Shown here one piece after another: positions 7,836 to 16,109 of a stretch of 33,770 bases of DNA. How positions within the stretch are numbered: position 1 is the stretch's first letter; the number at the start of each line of letters is the position of its first letter. The stretch spans positions 1 through 33,770 of IMG/VR virus record IMGVR_UViG_3300044695_000106. The stretch is one strand, 5' to 3'. Below the pieces are notes generated by a model. That model was given only the letters and a program-made list of their open reading frames with translations. It was not told where the DNA came from and ran no database searches. The position numbers were made by a program, and so were the translations under genes. The stretch is from a virus.

Positions 7836-8186
7836 TTATTTCCTTTCGATCAAAACTTTATCAACTTTTTCGGGGTCTGTTTCATCTGTTGCATGGATAC
7901 AAAACCACACAGCATCTTCAAGAGCCTCGATCATGTGATGAATACCCGCTTTGATCTCTATGCAAGCGGGGGCTATATATTCACGATTGTAATCATCTGT
8001 AGTCACTTTGACACGCCCTTTTGCCAACATACTTAGGTGGCTAAATGAATGGGCATGAGTGCCAGCAGCAAACCCCTTGGGAATGTGCATTTCCTTGGCA
8101 TAAAGGCCATCAGAAAAATGATGGACAGTGCCTAAATCACATTGAAATTCGCCTTCTAATTGATTGTGCAAATCGGCTAAGTTCAA
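7836..8186 (-). CDS. Cupin-domain protein within the virion gene block
   Basis: This 116-residue single-domain cupin has a first metal-binding motif GTHAHSFSHLSMLAKG (residues 42-57). It gives H44 and H46, with H50 where the usual Glu would be. The second motif is KAGIHHMIEAL (H83/H84). A beta-barrel is predicted throughout. The gene overlaps its upstream neighbour by four bases and ends two bases before the gp7-like gene, so it is expressed with virion genes in the slot P22 uses for gp14. The substrate is unknown. It could be a small capsid or tail cargo enzyme or a structural barrel. Confidence 0.78.
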   Translation of the reverse strand: MNLADLHNQLEGEFQCDLGTVHHFSDGLYAKEMHIPKGFAAGTHAHSFSHLSMLAKGRVKVTTDDYNREYIAPACIEIKAGIHHMIEALEDAVWFCIHATDETDPEKVDKVLIERK

Positions 8187-8446
8187 AATGTGCCTCCCTT
8201 AACCCCATTCAGGGCGGTGAAATCGGTGAATTTACCCGCTGCGGGGGTAGTCAATCCAATGGTGGAATTGTTGATCACGACATTATTGATCGTGCCGCCA
8301 GTAATGCTTGTGTTGGCTGCGTTAAAAGTGATCACATTTGGATTCATCAACCACTGCAACCATGCTTGAGATGGGCGACCTGTGCTTTCATCCAAAAACG
8401 CTGCATAGGGGATGTTAATGTTGGCATTTGGGATTGCCGTAGCCAT
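8183..8446 (-). CDS. Small virion protein with fibre-like C-terminus
   Basis: This 87-residue protein begins with a conserved-looking phage motif, IPYAAFLDESTGRPSQAWLQWL. It continues with Asn/Thr-rich beta segments (TSITGGTINNVVINNSTIG, then TTPAAGKFTDF) and ends GGTF. The C-terminal half resembles the repeat TIDNTTIGATTASTGKFT in the 695-residue fibre gene of this genome, which also ends in GGTF. It lies just after the gp10-like gene, the position of the P22 gp26 needle, but is far shorter than gp26 (233 residues). A short plug or fibre-like tail-tip protein is inferred. Confidence 0.75.
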   Translation of the reverse strand: MATAIPNANINIPYAAFLDESTGRPSQAWLQWLMNPNVITFNAANTSITGGTINNVVINNSTIGLTTPAAGKFTDFTALNGVKGGTF

Positions 8447-9924
8447 TAGTTATCCCCTGCGCTTGCTTTAAGGTTTGCAGACACAATGACCGCCTTGATG
8501 GGGTCAGTCAGCACCACCTCAAAGATTCTGTCCCTAGACCATCCCAAACGCCTCCAAATGGCTCGGTTCAGGTATTGACCAATCTTACCGATAGTCACCC
8601 AATGTTCGTTTGACCATGTAGAGCCACCATCGTTTGACCATCTCAGCATCGCTTGAGGGTCTTGGCCTTGACCTAAGTTGAGACCAACGCCTGGCTGAAA
8701 TTGAATTTGGAATTCTTCAAAATACTGTCTTTGTAAGTCAGTAGTCAGGTGCTTTGCTCTACGCAAACGCCTGATGGTCGCACCATCATCGGTGTAAACC
8801 TCGTTCTCTAAGCTGTAGAGTTTGCCGTTCTCGTAGTCGCCTACGATGTACATATTATTGAAGTAAGCACCGCAGTTGGAACGATGGCGCTTATAGATAG
8901 CGTTGGCAGAGTCCCAATAAAGCCATTTGTGCCATGACTTTGTGGATAAGTCATAAACCCATGTGAGACCATATTCGCCCACAGATGGGAAAGTCACCAC
9001 ATACATTTCGTGACCTTCGATCTGATAGGTGTAAGCCACGGCATCCGACACCACTTGATTGAGCAAAGACTGCTCGACAGCATGGGTGGAAATCTTCTGC
9101 CAAGCATAACCCTGCATCATTTCGATGGTTGAGTTACCCCTTGTGTCTTTTGCCACGATCACAAAAGAGTCGGCAAACCTAGCGACAGAGTATTTAGCAC
9201 CACATCCTGTTTGGCTAAACGTGCCAGGCACTCGTTGGAATGGGAAAGTCGTGATGCCAGCGATCACGTTGCCCACATCTGTCCAAACCTCGGTGGTGGT
9301 CTCACCCATCAAATAGACTTGTCTGCGGTCTGCAATCAACGTCACCAATAGGTCTGATGAGCCATCAGAAGTGCCATAAAGCGCCTGAGTGGATAGTCTT
9401 GAACCTAGATCAGTACAAGCCCAATTCTGTGAGTTTGGCTCGTTATAGATGTTGTAGTTGTCGATCACATCCACCACAGTAGCGCCTTGCCACGGGCCAT
9501 CGGTGCTTGGCAGCGTTGAAAAGGTATTGGTCGCCACAACCCATGTGTAGCGGTTTGGGCCATCCACAATGTAGGCAATCAAACCATTGGCATTGGTGAT
9601 GTTGTCAGAAATAGAGACTTGACCCGTTGAAGTGGTCAAAGTGCCGATCTGGGTTGCCACCATTGAAAGGTTGACTTGGTAAACAATGTTACCCGCCACC
9701 GCAATCAGAATTTGCCCACCCGACATGGTGTAAAGCCCACGCACTTGGGCGGCAAGTAATTGGGTTCTCAGAGTAAGACCTGGCGTTGGATACAGCGCCA
9801 CAATCCCTCGTTCACCAGGCTGCTTGGTTACATCAATCTCAGCAAAAAAATTGATGCACTCCTGATCGTCTTGGTAGATCGATGGGGCGGTGTAGGATGT
9901 GCCGACAAAGCCAAAGTCTGCCAT
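8446..9924 (-). CDS. Packaged-DNA stabilisation protein, P22 gp10-like tail hub
   Basis: This 492-residue protein is close to P22 gp10 (472 residues). The N-terminus (GFVGTSYTAPSIYQDDQECI, NFFAE, LYPTPGLTL) is the recognisable start of this family. The rest is beta-propeller-like, with repeated aromatic-rich strands such as IYNEPNSQNWACTDLGS and HKWLYWDS. gp10 forms the tail hub between the gp4 ring and the needle, and closes the capsid after packaging. The start overlaps the stop of the gp4-like gene by one base, matching the P22 order gp4-gp10. Confidence 0.92.
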   Translation of the reverse strand: MADFGFVGTSYTAPSIYQDDQECINFFAEIDVTKQPGERGIVALYPTPGLTLRTQLLAAQVRGLYTMSGGQILIAVAGNIVYQVNLSMVATQIGTLTTSTGQVSISDNITNANGLIAYIVDGPNRYTWVVATNTFSTLPSTDGPWQGATVVDVIDNYNIYNEPNSQNWACTDLGSRLSTQALYGTSDGSSDLLVTLIADRRQVYLMGETTTEVWTDVGNVIAGITTFPFQRVPGTFSQTGCGAKYSVARFADSFVIVAKDTRGNSTIEMMQGYAWQKISTHAVEQSLLNQVVSDAVAYTYQIEGHEMYVVTFPSVGEYGLTWVYDLSTKSWHKWLYWDSANAIYKRHRSNCGAYFNNMYIVGDYENGKLYSLENEVYTDDGATIRRLRRAKHLTTDLQRQYFEEFQIQFQPGVGLNLGQGQDPQAMLRWSNDGGSTWSNEHWVTIGKIGQYLNRAIWRRLGWSRDRIFEVVLTDPIKAVIVSANLKASAGDN

Positions 9925-10898
9925 TATCTAAAGCCTCCATCCATGATGAAGCCAGCGTCTTTGGCACGACCCACCATGAGACTGTCAGGGTATCGTGCAA
10001 TCTGTACAGGGCGCATATTGGTGCGCTTGATCGTAGCCTTGCCTTGTGCAGCATAGGCGTTGATGATGCCAATAGATACTTGGTTCACCTTGCCAAACAT
10101 GGGCAACAGTCTTTCAGCCAAGCACCACCGCAAAGCCATGTTGTAACCCTGTGGCAGTTGAATGGTGTCGTTCAGGCTGTTAAATTCCCTGAAGATTGTC
10201 TGAGTAAACAAGTGCAACTCGCCCTGAGATGGGTTGGGGTAAACATAAATTGTTCCCAACAACTCTGAGGGTTGGTAGTAAATGCCTTTAGCCCAAGGGC
10301 CGTTCAATTGCTTGATGCCGATGGATTCATATTCTTCAAGGCTGAACACTGTCAAGGGATAGTCTAAATAACCACCCGCAATGTTTGAGCCGCCTTGCAT
10401 GGTCGCCACACGAACAAAGCCTGATTCAATCGTCAGGGGGCGCTCATAGTAGGCTGTAATCGTTGTGCTTGCCGTTGTTTGACTTGGGCTGACAGTGTAT
10501 GTGCCACCTTCATTCACATTGCCACCAGCGCCCGTTTGGAACGCCACAATGCGAGTGCCTGGCGTTATGCCTGTGCCACTCAGAGTCATGCCAATGTTGA
10601 TGCCACCCGCAGTCACGCCATTAGCGGGAACTGTCAAAACATTACCCGCAATTGAGCCTGTAAAGGTAGCACCCATCTGACCGCTTGGGCCAATGGTGTA
10701 CTGAACTTGGTTTTGGGTGGTTTGGAAAATGATCTCTGATCGGTAGAAAACCATCATGTTTTCATTCGACCATTGAGCGATCATGTCGTTGAGCATATCC
10801 AGACCATCTTGCGCCTCATCAGCCGTTGGCACTTCACCAGCGGCAATTGCGCCAATGTCTTTCATGGCTCTGGTGATAATGTCAATTGGCTGAGTCAT
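9924..10898 (-). CDS. Head-to-tail adaptor, P22 gp4-like, with inserted beta domain
   Basis: This is a 324-residue protein. Residues about 1-55 ([36 protein letters not shown]) form the helical N-terminus characteristic of the P22 gp4-like adaptor that joins portal to tail. Residues about 72-150 form a separate Gly/Thr-rich beta domain ([38 protein letters not shown]), a module seen in other phage tail proteins. The remaining C-terminal part returns to adaptor-like helices. P22 gp4 has only 166 residues, so the extra length comes largely from this insertion. It lies just before the gp10-like gene. Confidence 0.85.
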   Translation of the reverse strand: MTQPIDIITRAMKDIGAIAAGEVPTADEAQDGLDMLNDMIAQWSNENMMVFYRSEIIFQTTQNQVQYTIGPSGQMGATFTGSIAGNVLTVPANGVTAGGINIGMTLSGTGITPGTRIVAFQTGAGGNVNEGGTYTVSPSQTTASTTITAYYERPLTIESGFVRVATMQGGSNIAGGYLDYPLTVFSLEEYESIGIKQLNGPWAKGIYYQPSELLGTIYVYPNPSQGELHLFTQTIFREFNSLNDTIQLPQGYNMALRWCLAERLLPMFGKVNQVSIGIINAYAAQGKATIKRTNMRPVQIARYPDSLMVGRAKDAGFIMDGGFR

Positions 10899-10899
10899 G

Positions 10900-11247
10900 T
10901 TATGTCCTTATCCAAGGCAAAGCGGGTTCTGTGGATTTTGTAGCCAACTGGCGTTGAATTTGATCAGTTACTTGCGCTTCGCCTTCATCTTTTAAATGCT
11001 TGGTAGTAGATTGTTCCACATTGTCAATGTCTGTCCAAGTAATAACTTCAGGCTCAAAACACCAATCTAAAACTTGTTGTTCAGTCAATTGTTCATACGC
11101 AACAAAACTACTTCCACGAATCAAATTACGGGAATAAGCAGCAGAAGCTGACAAATCACCATCAGTTCCTGTAACTGTCAAGTCAACCTTTACAACTAAG
11201 TTTTCCTCGGCTACTTGTACTTTGTTAACTGTCCATTCAAATTTCAT
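10900..11247 (-). CDS. Small virion-module protein, paralogue of the 15834-16109 gene
   Basis: This 115-residue protein has an N-terminal beta-rich part ([12 protein letters not shown]) and a helical C-terminal part ([12 protein letters not shown], then [22 protein letters not shown]). The same succession (FADVTEEMVIGW, then AQVEARLDEQAAS, then APWLP) appears in the protein at 15834-16109, so I treat the two as one family. I associate it with the DUF7936-type phage proteins, without certainty. It lies immediately after the S74 fibre gene. A fibre-assembly or adaptor role is inferred only from position. Confidence 0.75.
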   Translation of the reverse strand: MKFEWTVNKVQVAEENLVVKVDLTVTGTDGDLSASAAYSRNLIRGSSFVAYEQLTEQQVLDWCFEPEVITWTDIDNVEQSTTKHLKDEGEAQVTDQIQRQLATKSTEPALPWIRT

Positions 11248-11255
11248 AATATTCC

Positions 11256-12662
11256 TTATGGGTGAGATGCTTTGTAGGCATCAAATTCAGCTTTTAATTC
11301 TTGAATGGCTTTAACCAAAGCGGGAATGATGCTTGTTTCAATGATTTTTAAATTGTCAGGGCTTTCATTGTCAGCAATTAACAAAGTGCTATCTGTAGCG
11401 CCACATTCTTTTTCTGCTTGAATAATGTTTTGAGCAGTAAAGCCATAAGTAAATTTGGCATCTTTTTTACTGCCATCAGAAACATGATCTTCATAGCGGC
11501 TACGATTGTCACGCTTGAATTTAACGGGTCGCAGTTTGCTAATAAAATCAACGCCATAAGCAACATCTTCAATGTCGGTCTTGTCTCTTTCGTCAGAAAC
11601 AACAGTCCATGCCACTTGAACATAAGCATTTGTGGTTGAAGTCGATCCAACAACAACACGATTATCTTCAGTTGTTACATTAAAAACAGGGGCATTAGAA
11701 CCAGAGGCGGTTAAAACTCCAAGAATTAAATTGCCAGAACCAGTGGTAACAGCAAAGCCAGCACTGCGACCAAAAGCCGAATTGTTACTGCCTGTTGCGT
11801 TATACAAAGACAATGCACCAAAAGCCGCATTGTCATGCCCGTTTGCGTTTGTGTATAACGATTGATAGCCTGACGATGTGTTTGTGTAGCCACTACCAAT
11901 ATAAAATTGTGAATACGCACCCACGGCTGTATTGTTATCAGCGTCAGTAGCGCTATAAAGTGCGTTCATTCCAAAAGCGGAATTGTTATCGCCAGTTGTG
12001 TTGGCGTACAAAGTATTCTTGCCACATCCCGTATTTTGAAAGCCCCCAAGAGTTCCTTGCAATGAGTCACTTCCAACGGCTGTGTTGAAATAACCATCTT
12101 GGGATGCGTAAAGCGCCCTTGCGCCAATTGCTGTATTGCCAGCAGCGGCAACATTTGATAAAGAATAACCAGCCGTAAACCCGATTCCCGTGTTTGAATA
12201 ATTGGCTACTGTGCTTCTTAAAGCGCCATATCCCACGCCCGTATTCCGATAGCCTGTTGTGTTAGAAATAAGTGCTTCTGTGCCAAAAGCGGCATTGTAG
12301 AGGCCAGCATCCCCGCCTGTAGGCGTAGCGCCAGGCATAGCGCCTGGGCCGTAAATCGTGTTTGATTGACTTGAGCCAACGCCATTAGAAACAATGTATT
12401 GAACCGCACCGCCAGTTATTCCGACAATACCTTCGGTAAAAAAGTTTCCAATTACAGTGCCATCAATTGCATAAGTGCCTGGCGGTATATAAACAGGCTT
12501 GAAAACAGTTTGTCCCGCAACAGTGTAAGAGCCAGAAGCCGCTTTAGCCGCATTAAATGCCGCACTATTTGCAACACCAGTTGCAGATGTACTTGCACCA
12601 TAATCAACCACATTGGCTGGTGCGGTTTGCACCATAAAATAAGTTGCTTTAGTCAATGCCAT
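11256..12662 (-). CDS. Tail fibre with C-terminal S74 intramolecular chaperone
   Basis: This is a 468-residue protein. Residues about 130-325 carry some eight imperfect repeats of roughly 20-24 residues built around 'NTAIG..AL' / 'NSAFG..AL' (for example NTAVGSDSLQGT, NNSAFGMNALY), a beta-roll or prism-like fibre shaft. Residues from about 355 form a Peptidase_S74 domain (SDERDKTDIEDV, LRPVKFK, YGFTAQ). This domain trimerises the fibre and cleaves itself off at the Ser of the SDERDK motif. AAGGAAC precedes the start. It is one of four fibre or spike genes in tandem and probably binds a surface glycan. Confidence 0.9.
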   Translation of the reverse strand: MALTKATYFMVQTAPANVVDYGASTSATGVANSAAFNAAKAASGSYTVAGQTVFKPVYIPPGTYAIDGTVIGNFFTEGIVGITGGAVQYIVSNGVGSSQSNTIYGPGAMPGATPTGGDAGLYNAAFGTEALISNTTGYRNTGVGYGALRSTVANYSNTGIGFTAGYSLSNVAAAGNTAIGARALYASQDGYFNTAVGSDSLQGTLGGFQNTGCGKNTLYANTTGDNNSAFGMNALYSATDADNNTAVGAYSQFYIGSGYTNTSSGYQSLYTNANGHDNAAFGALSLYNATGSNNSAFGRSAGFAVTTGSGNLILGVLTASGSNAPVFNVTTEDNRVVVGSTSTTNAYVQVAWTVVSDERDKTDIEDVAYGVDFISKLRPVKFKRDNRSRYEDHVSDGSKKDAKFTYGFTAQNIIQAEKECGATDSTLLIADNESPDNLKIIETSIIPALVKAIQELKAEFDAYKASHP

Positions 12663-12671
12663 TTTTGTTCC

Positions 12672-13781
12672 TTAGACAGAATAAGTCACTGTAAAGTAAA
12701 GACTACCAGAAACACCAGAAGCCATTGAAGAATACATTGTTGCAGTGCCTGGGTTTACATACACATTTGTGTTATTTGTTGCCGTGTTTGTCATAACGCC
12801 AACAGAATTTGAATTAGTGCCAACAGTAAAAGGTAAGTTTGTGCAAACAATTCCTGATCCTGAAGTGTTGATAGATGTTGCACCCGTGACCCTACCAGTA
12901 ACAGTTACTTGTCTGCCAATGCGAGTGTAAAGACCAGTAGAACTAAATGCGCCAACAACAGTAAGGCCAGCGCCTTGATTTGGTGTCCAAGTACCTTCTT
13001 CATACCAATTGAGCAATTGGCTTGTCATACCCGCTGCGGGAGTGTTGGCGGTGAAGTTGATGCCTTTGGCGGCTGTGCTTGGTGTATAGTTTCCTAACGC
13101 AGATATTTCACCATTGGTTAAAACAGAAAACGCTGTTGTAGCATTATTTTCAATTCTTAGGCCAAAAAGAGAAGCAGCACCTTTGTTTGGTGTATCAATC
13201 AAAAGACCATTTGGATTGCCTGAACTAGTATTGCTAATTCGTGCGGCAAAATCACCTGACGAACTTTTAGATACTTGAAAACCATAAGAGGGTGTAGTTC
13301 CAACACCCAAGTTAGTGCCATCAAAAACCAAGTTGGCAGATTGCGCCATAACACTTGATGATGACGCATAAAAAACTTGATTGGCTGTAAAGGTGGATAA
13401 ATTTGTTCCACCATTTGCAGTTGGCAGTGTGCCTGAAACATGGGTTGTAAGGCCGATCTTGCCCCATGATGGCGCTGTGCTTACGCCACCAGAGATTAAG
13501 GCGTTGCCTGTCGCCACATCAGCCAACTTAGCCAAAGAAGTGGTGGTGTCTGCATAAAGCAGATCACCAACAGCGTAAGAAGTCTGACCCGTACCACCCG
13601 CAGTCGCAGGGACAACCTTCCAACCAATTACTTGAATGGCGTTTGCATTGTCTTTGTAAAACAGCTTGCCATCAGTGATGTTAATTGCCAATTCACCATA
13701 AGCAAGATTTGCCGCCAATGGCGCATTGGTAGTCGTACTGCTGTAATACAGTTGAATCGGGGTGTAGCCTGTTTGTGCCAT
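12672..13781 (-). CDS. Tail fibre protein
   Basis: This 369-residue beta-rich protein begins with a module common to phage fibres (TPIQLYYSSTTTNAPLAANL, AYGELAINITDGKLFYKD). It continues with ATAGGTGQTSYAVGDLLYAD-type repeats and a Gly/Thr/Ser-rich distal domain ending YFTVTYSV. These shaft motifs (GGTGQTSY, NGGTNLSTF) are characteristic of trimeric receptor-binding fibres. There is no S74 chaperone or enzymatic domain. It lies between the S74 fibre and the tailspike with short spacers, and so belongs to one fibre operon. Confidence 0.85.
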   Translation of the reverse strand: MAQTGYTPIQLYYSSTTTNAPLAANLAYGELAINITDGKLFYKDNANAIQVIGWKVVPATAGGTGQTSYAVGDLLYADTTTSLAKLADVATGNALISGGVSTAPSWGKIGLTTHVSGTLPTANGGTNLSTFTANQVFYASSSSVMAQSANLVFDGTNLGVGTTPSYGFQVSKSSSGDFAARISNTSSGNPNGLLIDTPNKGAASLFGLRIENNATTAFSVLTNGEISALGNYTPSTAAKGINFTANTPAAGMTSQLLNWYEEGTWTPNQGAGLTVVGAFSSTGLYTRIGRQVTVTGRVTGATSINTSGSGIVCTNLPFTVGTNSNSVGVMTNTATNNTNVYVNPGTATMYSSMASGVSGSLYFTVTYSV

Positions 13782-13784
13782 TTT

Positions 13785-15824
13785 TTACCCAATAATCCAA
13801 TTACTGCCGTTATAAAACACAGGTACAACATTAGTACCACCACCCGCAACAACACTTCCAAAAGTGGTTGAGTTTGCATTTGTTACATACCAGCGCATAC
13901 CTCTTGTGCCAGCAGGCAGAGTAGCAACTGTGTAATTGTTTACGCCAATAAAGTTGCCTTCAATTGTTGAGTTTGTAATTGCCCCAACAAAAGTTGTTTG
14001 ACCATAAGACTGATTGCCCACAATGGTGTAAAAGTCATCGTGATTTGTCGTGTCAATTACAGTTGTGTAATCTTTAAATGTATTTCCACAAATGACAACA
14101 GAATAAGGAGTGTCATCAGTACATTTAATTGCATAAGTTATAGAATTTTTATTGAATGAATTGTCGTTGATGCTTACATTGATACCACTGTATGTAACTG
14201 TTGTTAAGTTATTACCCAATAACAACAAATTTTTGGAATAGTAGCAATACAAAGCACTTTCCATAGTGCCTTGCACATTTGTCCAAATGTTGTTTGAAAT
14301 AATTGTGTTAACAATTGGTGCTGATGCACCCTCAGTTGCAATAATTGTCCTATCCATGTTTTCAATTAAATTGTCTGAAAACTGTAGGCTTTGATAATTA
14401 TCAACTTTTACAAAAGGCTCAACCCTACCCAAAATTGGATTTGAAAATTCATTACTACGAATTACATTATTTATGATTGCAAGTTTTTCAACAATACCCG
14501 TATTTGGAGATGCTGGCGCATGAACTGCAAATGGGCCACCGCCATCCCAAACAAAATTAGTTGCACTTCTAGGGCCACAATTTACAAAATTATTTTCAGC
14601 AAGAATGATGGTTTTATACATCAAACTTGATGGCGCATCAGGTTCAACATCAACACCAAACAAATAACAATTTGTAAATTGATTGCCTGAAATATTTACA
14701 TAAGTTGCCGCAGTAGTAACTGAAATGCCGTTTCTTGATGCCAATAAGAAAGTGCAATTTGTAACTGTTAAAGAATTAAATTGATATGCGTTGATGTGAT
14801 CGGAATCAATCCCTGCGGTAGCAGTTGTGCCTGTATAACCAGCGACATTGTTTTTGAATGTCATGTTGTTGATGTAAGCCACCATTGCTGAATTTTCTAA
14901 ATTCAACAAATGCCCAAAATCAACAGTGCTGTTGTTTCCGTCAATCGTGCCGTTCTGAATACTGAACGATGTGCCACCTGGCTCAAGCCTTGGGCCTGTT
15001 CCTGATGAACCTCTTTTTAAAGTTGAACCACCCATGTCAATATAAACATTTGTAGTCCATGAAATATCGTTATTGAATATGTATGTTCCCAATGGGAAAT
15101 AAATATTTCCACCAAAATTCATTGCCGCTTGAATGGCAGCGGTGTCATCGGTTGTGCCATCGCCTACAGCGCCAAAGTCTTTAACGCTAACATATTGGCG
15201 CAATTTAGCTTGGACATTTGTAATGACTGCGCCAGTGCCAGCGGGGGTGTAGGAAATTTGAGAGGAGTTTCCATAACTAGAAGCATTGATTGCACTAGTT
15301 GTAAATTTTACAGATGCGCCAACATGGAGGCCATTTACAAAAGTGACAACAGTTGAACTTGTCTCGGTGTAAGCGTACTGTGCGCCTGGGCCATATTGGT
15401 TCACGCCATCCACAAAAACTGACAAGCTGCCAGTGCCAGGCTGATACTGCATTGTTGTTAGCGTAAAAACAGTTTGATTCGCTGTAGCAGTTTGAATCTC
15501 TTGTTCATTTGTAAAGTTTACAAAATTGGAATTGATGCCAACAATGTTGTCATAAGTGCCAATCAATGTGCCAACTGAATTGTTCAATACAAACTTGTAT
15601 GTAATGCCATCAGTTAACCAAATCTCACCGCTTGGCACACGACCCGCTGAATCTAAAATAATCGGGTTTGAGTGAGCAAAAGTTCCAGCGGAAGTTGTAT
15701 AAGTTGTAGCGTTGGTAGAAGTGCCAGCCGCATAGGTGTAAATCTTGCCACCCGACAGCACATTGCCATCGTTGTCAAAAAATTGGGCTGCTACGCCTCC
15801 AACTGGTGATAAATTAACAGCCAT
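13785..15824 (-). CDS. Tailspike with P22-like head-binding domain and beta-helix
   Basis: This 679-residue protein is close to the P22 tailspike (667). Residues about 1-100 (SPVGGVAAQFFDNDGNVLSG, GKIYTYAAGTS, GEIWLTDGITYKFVL) are the P22-type head-binding domain that docks on the tail machine. At about residue 213, YVSVKDFGAVGDGTTDDTAA marks the start of a right-handed parallel beta-helix of the pectate-lyase type. Its coils carry many Asn and Asp (ISNNIW, ENNFVN, INNVI). The C-terminus (VVPVFYNGSNWIIG) is a common fibre cap. It probably binds and may cleave host surface polysaccharide; catalytic residues cannot be fixed by eye. Confidence 0.9.
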   Translation of the reverse strand: MAVNLSPVGGVAAQFFDNDGNVLSGGKIYTYAAGTSTNATTYTTSAGTFAHSNPIILDSAGRVPSGEIWLTDGITYKFVLNNSVGTLIGTYDNIVGINSNFVNFTNEQEIQTATANQTVFTLTTMQYQPGTGSLSVFVDGVNQYGPGAQYAYTETSSTVVTFVNGLHVGASVKFTTSAINASSYGNSSQISYTPAGTGAVITNVQAKLRQYVSVKDFGAVGDGTTDDTAAIQAAMNFGGNIYFPLGTYIFNNDISWTTNVYIDMGGSTLKRGSSGTGPRLEPGGTSFSIQNGTIDGNNSTVDFGHLLNLENSAMVAYINNMTFKNNVAGYTGTTATAGIDSDHINAYQFNSLTVTNCTFLLASRNGISVTTAATYVNISGNQFTNCYLFGVDVEPDAPSSLMYKTIILAENNFVNCGPRSATNFVWDGGGPFAVHAPASPNTGIVEKLAIINNVIRSNEFSNPILGRVEPFVKVDNYQSLQFSDNLIENMDRTIIATEGASAPIVNTIISNNIWTNVQGTMESALYCYYSKNLLLLGNNLTTVTYSGINVSINDNSFNKNSITYAIKCTDDTPYSVVICGNTFKDYTTVIDTTNHDDFYTIVGNQSYGQTTFVGAITNSTIEGNFIGVNNYTVATLPAGTRGMRWYVTNANSTTFGSVVAGGGTNVVPVFYNGSNWIIG

Positions 15825-15833
15825 ATTCTTTCC

Positions 15834-16109
15834 TTAAATGCTCGGTGTAAAGACTTGGGGCAACCAAGGGGCAACCACAGTCTTTGTAACTGAAGCCGCT
15901 TGCTCATCAAGCCTTGCCTCAACTTGTGCGCCAATGTCTCTTGTAACCCAACCAATAACCATTTCCTCGGTCACATCAGCAAATGGAGTAGTCAGAACAG
16001 GCTCGGCAAACTTCCACGATCCCTCTGTTTCAACCCCGTTTTTAGCGCAGAAATACCTAGCGCCTGTAATCAGATCGCCATCGGCTTGAATTTCTAGTAT
16101 TTTCCACAT
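15834..16109 (-). CDS. Small virion-module protein, paralogue of the 10900-11247 gene
   Basis: This 91-residue protein has an N-terminal beta part (MWKILEIQADGD, ITGARYFCAKNG) and a C-terminal helical part (FADVTEEMVIGW, IGAQVEARLDEQAASV, APWLPQVF) that parallels the protein at 10900-11247. It overlaps the end of the 695-residue fibre gene by one base and precedes the tailspike gene. Two copies interleaved with fibre genes suggest each serves a neighbouring fibre, as an assembly factor or small adaptor. That role is inferred. Confidence 0.75.
   Translation of the reverse strand: MWKILEIQADGDLITGARYFCAKNGVETEGSWKFAEPVLTTPFADVTEEMVIGWVTRDIGAQVEARLDEQAASVTKTVVAPWLPQVFTPSI

Noticed and set aside
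11256-12662. Possible CRISPR-like or tandem DNA repeat because of regularly spaced similar units
   Set aside because: The units are degenerate, in frame, and encode 'NTAIG..AL' protein repeats; there are no identical repeats with unique spacers.
11632-12728. Several plus- and minus-strand frames inside the S74 fibre gene
   Set aside because: The repeated fibre shaft yields long open shadow frames. None has a ribosome site or a family-like pattern.
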